NCBI GenBank assembly: GCA_024637155.1
Contig: JAGXFR010000041.1
Span: 112,926 to 176,925, forward strand
Length of the DNA: 64,000 nt
Source: Burkholderiaceae bacterium
GTDB taxonomy: Bacteria > Pseudomonadota > Gammaproteobacteria > Burkholderiales > Burkholderiaceae_E
Direction: 5' to 3'
Shown: piece by piece, positions 58,150 through 64,000 of the stretch
How positions within the stretch are numbered: the first letter of the stretch is position 1
How the letters are laid out: every line of letters begins with the position of its first letter
Notes under the pieces: generated by a model
Databases searched by the model: none
What the model was told of the DNA's origin: nothing
The model's input: the letters and a program-made list of their open reading frames with translations, nothing else
Translations under genes and position numbers: made by a program

Positions 58150-59328
58150 TCAGGCGCGCGCAAGAAGCGCCGCGACGGCCGGAAGTTCCCGGCCCGCGAG
58201 GAATTCGAGAAAGGCGCCGCCACCGGTGGAGATGTAGCTGATGCGCTCCGCGACACCGAAGCGCGCGATCGCGGCCAGCGTGTCGCCGCCACCGGCAATC
58301 GAATAGGCGCTGGACGCCGCGATCGCTCCGGCCAATGCCCGTGTGCCCCCCGCGAACGCTTCGTACTCGAACACCCCGATCGGCCCGTTCCAGACGATCG
58401 TGCCCGCCGCCGCGAGCAGCTTTCCCAGTTCGGCCATCGACTGCGGACCGAAATCCAGAATCCGGTCGTCGGCACCCACCTCGCCCACCGGAATGGTGCG
58501 CGCGCGGGCGCTCGCACTGATCTCGGTGGCGACGACCACGTCGCTGGGCAGCGGCACGGCCGCACCCCGTGCACGCATCGCCGCGAGGATCGCGCGCGCG
58601 TCGTCGACGAGGTCGGGTTCCGCGAGCGAGGCCCCGATGGCCGTTCCGCCGGCGAGCAGAAAGGTGTTCGCAATCCCGCCCCCGACGATCAGCTGGTCGA
58701 CTTTCTCGGAGAGCGATTTGAGGATCGTGAGCTTGGTCGAGACTTTCGAGCCTGCCACGACCGCGACGAGCGGCCGCCGCGCGTCCTTGAGCGCCTTGCC
58801 GAGCGCGTCGAGTTCGGCGCACAGCAGGGGCCCGGCGCACGCGATCGGGGCGAAGCGCGCGATCGCGACGGTGGTCGCCTCGGCGCGGTGCGCCGTACCG
58901 AAAGCGTCGTTCGCGTAGACATCGCACAGTGCCGCCATGCGGCGCCCGAGATTCTCGTCGTTGGCCTTCTCGCCGGGATTGCTGCGACAGTTCTCCAGCA
59001 CGACGACCTGGCCCGGACGGACCGTGAAGCCGCCGTCGACCCAGTCGCGCACCAGCCGCGCCTCGCGACCGAGCAACTCGCCCAGCCGGTGCGCCACCGG
59101 TGCCAGGGAATCCTGCGGACGCAGTTCGCCCTCGCGGGGTCGACCGAGGTGCGAGGTCACCATCACCGCCGCGCCGGCTCGCAGGCAATGCGCAATCCCA
59201 GGCACCGACGCGCGGATGCGCGTGTCGTCCGAGATCGCGCCCGTGTCGTCGAGCGGAACGTTCAGGTCCGCGCGCACGAATACGCGCCGGTCTTTCAACT
59301 CCTGGTCAACCAGCCGCTTGAATTCCAT
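58150..59328 (-). CDS. pgk: phosphoglycerate kinase
   Basis: A 392-residue glycolytic kinase. The N-terminal substrate site is [14 protein letters not shown], with [10 protein letters not shown] and the [18 protein letters not shown] loop. The C-terminal nucleotide domain has [25 protein letters not shown] and [14 protein letters not shown]. The stop of gap is one base from its start, so the two are coupled. Confidence 0.98.
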   Translation of the reverse strand: MEFKRLVDQELKDRRVFVRADLNVPLDDTGAISDDTRIRASVPGIAHCLRAGAAVMVTSHLGRPREGELRPQDSLAPVAHRLGELLGREARLVRDWVDGGFTVRPGQVVVLENCRSNPGEKANDENLGRRMAALCDVYANDAFGTAHRAEATTVAIARFAPIACAGPLLCAELDALGKALKDARRPLVAVVAGSKVSTKLTILKSLSEKVDQLIVGGGIANTFLLAGGTAIGASLAEPDLVDDARAILAAMRARGAAVPLPSDVVVATEISASARARTIPVGEVGADDRILDFGPQSMAELGKLLAAAGTIVWNGPIGVFEYEAFAGGTRALAGAIAASSAYSIAGGGDTLAAIARFGVAERISYISTGGGAFLEFLAGRELPAVAALLARA

Positions 59329-59329
59329 G

Positions 59330-60340
59330 TCACTTCGCGCTCATCAGGGCGATGGTGGTGTCAAGCATCCGGTTCGAGAAGCCCCACTCGTTGTCGTACC
59401 AGGCGCCCACCTTGACCAGCCGCCCCGAAACCTTGGTGAGCGAGGAGTCGAAAGTGCTGGAAGCCGGATCGTGGTTGAAGTCGACCGAAACGAGCGGCTC
59501 GCTCGTGTAGCACAGCACCCCCTTCAACGCCCCCTCGGAAGCCGCCTTCATGATCGCATTGACTTCCTCCACGGTCGTGTCGCGTGCCGCGATGAACGAC
59601 AGGTCGACAAGCGACACGTTGATCGTCGGAACGCGAATCGCGTAGCCGTCGAGACGTCCCGCGAGTTCCGGCAGAACCAGCCCCACCGCTCCGGCGGCGC
59701 CGGTCTTGGTCGGGATCATCGACATCGTTGCCGAGCGCGCGCGCCGCAGGTCGGAATGGTAGACATCGGTGAGCACCTGATCGTTGGTGTACGCATGCAC
59801 GGTGGTCATCAGCCCGGTGACGAGCCCGATCTTGTCGTTCAGCGGCTTCACGAGCGGTGCCAGGCAGTTCGTGGTGCACGAGGCGTTCGAGATCACCGTG
59901 TGGCTCGCCTTGAGCACCGAGTGGTTCACGCCGTAGACCACGGTTGCGTCGACGTCCTTGCCACCCGGCGCCGAGAGGATCACCTTCTTCGCGCCACCGG
60001 CCAGGTGCGCACTGGCCTTTTCCTTGCTGTTGAAGAATCCCGTGCATTCCAGCACCACGTCCACGCCGATCTCGCCCCAGGGCAACTCGGCCGGATTGCG
60101 GTTCGCCAGCACGCGCACCCGATCGCCGTTGACGATGATCGCGTCGCCGTCGACAACCACTGTTCCGGGGAACTTCCCGTGCGCGGTGTCGTAGCGCGTG
60201 AGGTGCGCGTTGGTCTTCGCGTCGCCCAGGTCGTTGATCGCCACGATTTCGATCGGATGCTTCTTGCCACCCTCGTAGTGGGCCCGCAGGATGTTGCGGC
60301 CAATCCGGCCGTAGCCGTTGATGGCAACACGTATCGTCAT
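59330..60340 (-). CDS. gap: glyceraldehyde-3-phosphate dehydrogenase, type I
   Basis: A 336-residue NAD-dependent enzyme. The Rossmann start is [16 protein letters not shown], the active-site Cys lies in [12 protein letters not shown], and the C-terminal [15 protein letters not shown] is standard. The ATG at 60340 is in the right place. Sequence upstream in frame belongs to the tkt 3' end and is not coding in this frame. It is 25 bases downstream of tkt. Confidence 0.98.
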   Translation of the reverse strand: MTIRVAINGYGRIGRNILRAHYEGGKKHPIEIVAINDLGDAKTNAHLTRYDTAHGKFPGTVVVDGDAIIVNGDRVRVLANRNPAELPWGEIGVDVVLECTGFFNSKEKASAHLAGGAKKVILSAPGGKDVDATVVYGVNHSVLKASHTVISNASCTTNCLAPLVKPLNDKIGLVTGLMTTVHAYTNDQVLTDVYHSDLRRARSATMSMIPTKTGAAGAVGLVLPELAGRLDGYAIRVPTINVSLVDLSFIAARDTTVEEVNAIMKAASEGALKGVLCYTSEPLVSVDFNHDPASSTFDSSLTKVSGRLVKVGAWYDNEWGFSNRMLDTTIALMSAK

Positions 60341-60365
60341 GATCTTTTCCTTGTCGGCAGTGGAG

Positions 60366-62423
60366 TCAGGGGAGAGAGCGGCGCACCACCTCGAGCACCG
60401 TCGCGGCGACGTTCTCGGGGGTGAGTCCGAACAGGGGGAAGAGCTCGCTTGCGGGGGCGGACTCGCCGAAGCGTTCGACACCGACCACCGCCGCGCAGCC
60501 GTACTTCCACCAGGAATCGGGCAGGCCCGCCTCGATCGCGACACGCGGCAATCGCGCGGGCAGCACATTCAACTGATAGGCGCGATCCTGGCGGTCGAAC
60601 ACGGAAGTCGACGGCATCGATACCACCCGCACGGCAACGCCGCGCTCGGCGAGCAGATGGCGCGCTGCCAGGGCCAGACCCAGTTCGGAGCCGGTGGCGA
60701 TCAGCACCGCGCAGGCCTCGTCCGCATCGCGCAGCACATAGGCGCCGCGCCAGACGGCATCGATCTGCCCGCTCGAGCGGGTCACGAACGGGACGGCCTG
60801 GCGCGACAACAGCAACGAGGTCGGACCGTCGCGCCGCGCGATTGCGGCAGCCCAGGCGACGGTGGTTTCGACCGGATCGGCCGGACGCCACACGTCCATG
60901 TTCGGGATCAGGCGCAGCGATGCGGCGTGTTCCACCGCCTGATGCGTCGGCCCGTCTTCGCCCAGACCGATCGAGTCGTGCGTGAAGACGTGAATGACGC
61001 GCTGCTTCATCAGCGCCGCCATGCGCAGCGCGTTGCGGGAATAGTCGGAAAAGGTCAGGAATGTCCCGCCGTAGGGGATGAACCCCCCGTGGAGCGACAG
61101 CCCGTTCATGATCGCCGCCATGCCGAACTCGCGCACACCGTAGTTGATGTGCCGTCCGGTGAGCATGCCGCCGCGTTCGCGCATCGCACCGGCGCCGGCA
61201 AAGTCCGTCAGGTTGCTTCCCGTCAGGTCGGCGGAGCCCCCGAGGAGTTCCGGGAGCGCGGGTCCGAAGTACTGCAGCGCGTTCTGGGACGCCTTGCGCG
61301 TCGCGATGGTTTCGCCCGCTTGCAGCGCGTGCGCCAGCGCGGCGTCGAGCGCCTCGTCGTAGGCGAGGCCCAGCCCGCCGCGCATGCGCCGCTCGTACTC
61401 GTCCGCCATTTCCGGGTGCGACATGCGGTAGCGGGCGAAGAGCTCGTTCCATTCCGCTTCGAGCTGTGCGCCGCGCTCGAGCCCGGACCAGGCGGCGCGG
61501 ACGTCCTCGGGAATTTCGAAGGGTGCGTCCGTCCACCCCAGTTGCGCACGCGTCTGCGCAATCTCGGAAGGTCCGAGCGGCTCACCGTGGGCCTTGGCCG
61601 TTCCGGCCCGACCCGGCGATCCCTTGCCGATCACCGTCTTGCACTGGATCAGCGTCGGCGCGAACACGCCGTCGCGCCCCTGGCGCGCCCAGTCGCGTGC
61701 CATCTCGATGGCACGCTCGAGCGCCCAGACATCGTGGCCGTCCACGCCGGGGATCACGTGCCAGCCGTACGCCTCGAAGCGTCGCACGGTGTCGTCACCG
61801 AACCAGTCGGCGACCGCCCCGTCGATCGAAATGCCGTTGTCGTCATAGAGCGCGATCAGCCTGGAGAGCTTCCAGGTGCCGGCAAGCGAGCATGCCTCGT
61901 GGGAAATGCCCTCCATCAGGCATCCGTCCCCCAGGAACACGAACGTGTCGTGATCGACGATCGGCAGCGACGGGCGATTGAACTCGGCCGCCAGCAGTCT
62001 CTCCGCCAGCGCCATCCCAACCGCGTTGGCGAGTCCCTGACCGAGCGGTCCGGTGGTGGTCTCGACGCCGGGGGTAGGTCCGATCTCGGGGTGTCCGGGC
62101 GTCTTCGAGTGAAGCTGGCGAAAGGCCTTCAGGTCCTCGGTCGACAAGTCATAGCCGCGCATGTGCAGCACGGCGTAGAGCAGCATCGAGCCGTGACCGT
62201 TCGAAAGCACGAAGCGGTCCCGGTCGAACCACGCGGGGTTCGCCGGATTGTGGCGCAGCATCCGCGACCAAAGCGCGACGGCGACCTCGGCCATGCCCAT
62301 AGGCATTCCGGGATGCCCGGAGTTGGCACGCTGCACCGCGTCCATCGCGAGCGCGCGGATCGCATCAGCCATTTTCTTGTGGTCGGGGGACGTTGCTTCG
62401 TCGCTGGCGGCGGTCGTCATCAT
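60366..62423 (-). CDS. tkt: transketolase
   Basis: A ~685-residue thiamine diphosphate enzyme of the pentose phosphate and Calvin pathways. Visible blocks are [35 protein letters not shown], ThDP-binding [15 protein letters not shown] followed by [23 protein letters not shown] and [15 protein letters not shown]. The start at 62423 is chosen because the only earlier ATG (62486) would put a 10-bp tandem repeat (62441-62470) in the coding region. It leads the central carbon cluster. Confidence 0.97.
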   Translation of the reverse strand: MMTTAASDEATSPDHKKMADAIRALAMDAVQRANSGHPGMPMGMAEVAVALWSRMLRHNPANPAWFDRDRFVLSNGHGSMLLYAVLHMRGYDLSTEDLKAFRQLHSKTPGHPEIGPTPGVETTTGPLGQGLANAVGMALAERLLAAEFNRPSLPIVDHDTFVFLGDGCLMEGISHEACSLAGTWKLSRLIALYDDNGISIDGAVADWFGDDTVRRFEAYGWHVIPGVDGHDVWALERAIEMARDWARQGRDGVFAPTLIQCKTVIGKGSPGRAGTAKAHGEPLGPSEIAQTRAQLGWTDAPFEIPEDVRAAWSGLERGAQLEAEWNELFARYRMSHPEMADEYERRMRGGLGLAYDEALDAALAHALQAGETIATRKASQNALQYFGPALPELLGGSADLTGSNLTDFAGAGAMRERGGMLTGRHINYGVREFGMAAIMNGLSLHGGFIPYGGTFLTFSDYSRNALRMAALMKQRVIHVFTHDSIGLGEDGPTHQAVEHAASLRLIPNMDVWRPADPVETTVAWAAAIARRDGPTSLLLSRQAVPFVTRSSGQIDAVWRGAYVLRDADEACAVLIATGSELGLALAARHLLAERGVAVRVVSMPSTSVFDRQDRAYQLNVLPARLPRVAIEAGLPDSWWKYGCAAVVGVERFGESAPASELFPLFGLTPENVAATVLEVVRRSLP

Positions 62424-62440
62424 GGGCTTGTCGATGAGTG

Positions 62441-62470
62441 GGGTGGCTTGGGGTGGCTTGGGGTGGCGGG
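62441..62470. repeat. 10-bp tandem repeat upstream of tkt
   Basis: GGGTGGCTTG is repeated twice exactly, and a third, imperfect copy GGGTGGCGGG follows. It lies just before the chosen tkt start. The unit length is not a multiple of three, so copy number changes would shift a frame, which argues that the stretch is not coding. Confidence 0.75.
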
Positions 62471-62716
62471 GGGCTTCGGTGGGCATCGCGCGCGCGAGTC
62501 CTTTGCGACCCGCACAGCATTGGAGTTTAGCAAAACGCGACGCCCTGCCGGGGGGCCGCACGCGGCGCGGGCACGCGAGGTCCGCTATACTTGAGCGCTT
62601 TCCAAACGACACTCGGGAACTCCTGCGGAGCCAATCGGCGGAGTTCACATGGCCTGCCCGGGCTTGCCGGCTTCGCGCCGGTCGATCCAGGCGTCACGAA
62701 ACGGGGTTGCGACGAA

Positions 62717-63952
62717 ATGCAGGGACTGCACCTGACTGCCGATCTGCACGGATGCAAATGTGCAGACGCCGCATTCCTGAGCGCGGACACGCTCTCGCGC
62801 CTGTGCCGGGACGCGGTTTCGGAAGCCGGTCTGCAGCGCGTCGACGAGCGCTTCTACACCTTTCCCGACTATCTCGGACAGCCCGGTGGCGTCACCGGCG
62901 CGGTGCTGCTCGCGGAGTCGCACCTCGCCGTGCACACCTGGCCGGAGCGGCGCGGGGTGACGCTCGATGTCTACGTCTGCAACTTCTCGACCGACAATTC
63001 GAGCAAGGCCGAGCATCTGATGGATGCGCTGATTGCGGCCTTCGACCCGGACGAGAGCCACGTCAACCGTCTGCTGCGCGGCTCGACCGAGCCGGAAACC
63101 GGCGCCGAGGAACTGCTGATCGAGTGGCTCAACGCCGACTCCGCCTTCGGCTACAAGGCATCGCGCCGCATCGAGGCGCTGCGCACCGAGTACCAGACGC
63201 TCGAGGTGTTCGAGACGCCGCAGTTCGGGAAGCTCTTTCGCCTCGACGGCCTGTACATGACCTCCGAGAAGGACGAGTTCTTCTATCACGAGGCCATCGT
63301 GCACCCGGGCGCGCTGACGCATCCGGCGCCGCGCACGGGGCTGGTGATCGGCGGCGGCGACGGCGGTTCCAGCGAGGAACTGCTCAAGCACCCGACGATG
63401 TCGCGCGTGGTGATGGCCGAACTCGATCCCGAGGTCGTGCGCATCGCGCGCAAGTACCTGCACCGCGTGCATCGCGGCGTCTTCGACGACCCGCGGCTGG
63501 AAGTGCGCATCGGCGACGGCTGGGAATTCGTCGCCACCACGACCGAGCGTTTCGACCTGGTCATTCTCGACCTGACCGACCCGGACACGCCCGCGCATCG
63601 CCTCTACACGCGCGAGTTCTTCGAGCTGCTGCGCACCGTGCTGCAACCGGGCGGCGTGGTGTCGCTGCACATCGGCTCCCCGGTGTTCAAGCCGGAACGG
63701 GTGGCGCGGCTCGTCGCGGATCTGCGCAGCGTCTTCGCGGTGGTGCGCCCGCTCGGGCTCTACATCCCGCTCTACGGAACCTACTGGGGACTTGCGTGCG
63801 CCTCGGATTCGCTCGACCCGCTGGCGCTCTCCGCCTCCGACGCGGCGCGCCGCCTGGCCGAGCGCAACATCGCCGATCTGCGCTACTACAACGGCGACGT
63901 GCACCCGGCGCTGTTCGCACTGCCCAATTACTTCCGCGACCTGATCGCCTGA
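62717..63952 (+). CDS. fused S-adenosylmethionine decarboxylase / spermidine synthase
   Basis: A 411-residue bifunctional enzyme. Residues 1 to ~118 are a SpeD-type decarboxylase. Self-cleavage between Glu67 and Ser68 in LAESHLAVHTWPE would create the pyruvoyl group, and the His73 and Cys-containing YVCNFSTDN segments are standard. Residues ~140-411 are an aminopropyltransferase (SpeE) with EFFYHEAIVHPGAL, the AdoMet-site GGGDGGSSEELLKH and the catalytic Asp in ILDLTDPDTPAH. One protein thus makes decarboxylated AdoMet and uses it on putrescine. The ATG at 62717 starts the SpeD domain. Confidence 0.93.
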   Translation: MQGLHLTADLHGCKCADAAFLSADTLSRLCRDAVSEAGLQRVDERFYTFPDYLGQPGGVTGAVLLAESHLAVHTWPERRGVTLDVYVCNFSTDNSSKAEHLMDALIAAFDPDESHVNRLLRGSTEPETGAEELLIEWLNADSAFGYKASRRIEALRTEYQTLEVFETPQFGKLFRLDGLYMTSEKDEFFYHEAIVHPGALTHPAPRTGLVIGGGDGGSSEELLKHPTMSRVVMAELDPEVVRIARKYLHRVHRGVFDDPRLEVRIGDGWEFVATTTERFDLVILDLTDPDTPAHRLYTREFFELLRTVLQPGGVVSLHIGSPVFKPERVARLVADLRSVFAVVRPLGLYIPLYGTYWGLACASDSLDPLALSASDAARRLAERNIADLRYYNGDVHPALFALPNYFRDLIA

Positions 63953-63956
63953 TCCG

Positions 63957-64000
63957 ATGACGCCGCGGCTGCTGGTGGCGAACGCGGCCCCGGGCGCGGC
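63957..64000 (+). CDS. start of a gene cut by the window edge
   Basis: An ATG four bases after the SpeDE stop opens a frame (MTPRLLVANAAPGA) that stays open to the end of the window. Only 14 codons are visible, so no function can be given. The tight spacing suggests it is cotranscribed with the polyamine gene. Confidence 0.4.
   Translation, partial: MTPRLLVANAAPGA

Noticed and set aside
60318..62594. Long plus-strand frame opposite tkt.
   Set aside because: No domain similarity seen; transketolase on the minus strand explains the region fully.

Overview
The window reads as a dense stretch of chromosome from a high-GC betaproteobacterium (Burkholderiales or Rhodocyclales type). The grounds are the strong G/C bias at third codon positions, a tkt-gap-pgk-pyk-fba cluster, the aerobic benzoyl-CoA (box) pathway with its BoxR regulator, a PEP-CTERM protein, and a SpeD-SpeE fusion. 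I found no rRNA, tRNA, CRISPR array, transposase or phage gene, and no gap above 300 bases without a gene.

Layout. 1-9 kb: valS, a secreted S8 protease lipoprotein, then on the minus strand alaS, an MFS transporter and a TusA-like protein. 9-15 kb: an overlapping plus-strand run of a class III CoA-transferase, a PAS histidine kinase, a FixJ-type response regulator, a 3-hydroxyisobutyrate dehydrogenase-like enzyme, and a DUF1499 frame that runs without a stop into an FKBP isomerase. 15-19 kb: a rearranged segment with a PEP-CTERM protein, a chimeric remnant made of the glnS 5' end joined to the FKBP 3' end, a VapBC-type module, and intact glnS. The order is best explained by an old tandem duplication. 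19-26 kb: prlF-yhaV toxin-antitoxin, a metallo-beta-lactamase hydrolase, a DUF3108 protein, a DMT exporter, a LemA/TPM/TPM group, a Sel1 protein and MsrA. 26-36 kb: glutaryl-CoA dehydrogenase, a DHA2 exporter, a MaoC hydratase coupled to a diguanylate cyclase, and a 1635-residue RHS protein ending in a DUF2235 (Tle1-like) lipase domain.

36-49 kb is an aromatic-acid island: upp, benzoate-CoA ligase, boxB and boxC on the minus strand, a divergent flavodoxin, boxR, an alpha/beta hydrolase, and a five-gene branched-chain-type ABC transporter (binding protein, two permeases, two ATPases) probably importing benzoate or a related acid. Benzoate would be imported, activated to benzoyl-CoA, epoxidised by BoxB and ring-opened by BoxC, with BoxR sensing benzoyl-CoA. 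The expected reductase gene boxA is not in the window. A shared 15-bp motif lies at both divergent promoters of the island and is a candidate BoxR operator.

49-64 kb is largely housekeeping: DUF2784, tsaC, purK-purE-purC, a cytochrome c with unusual KNPCAA cysteine repeats, a Na/Pi cotransporter, the central carbon cluster fbaA-pyk-pgk-gap-tkt, and a fused AdoMet decarboxylase/spermidine synthase. A gene starting at 63957 is cut off by the window edge.
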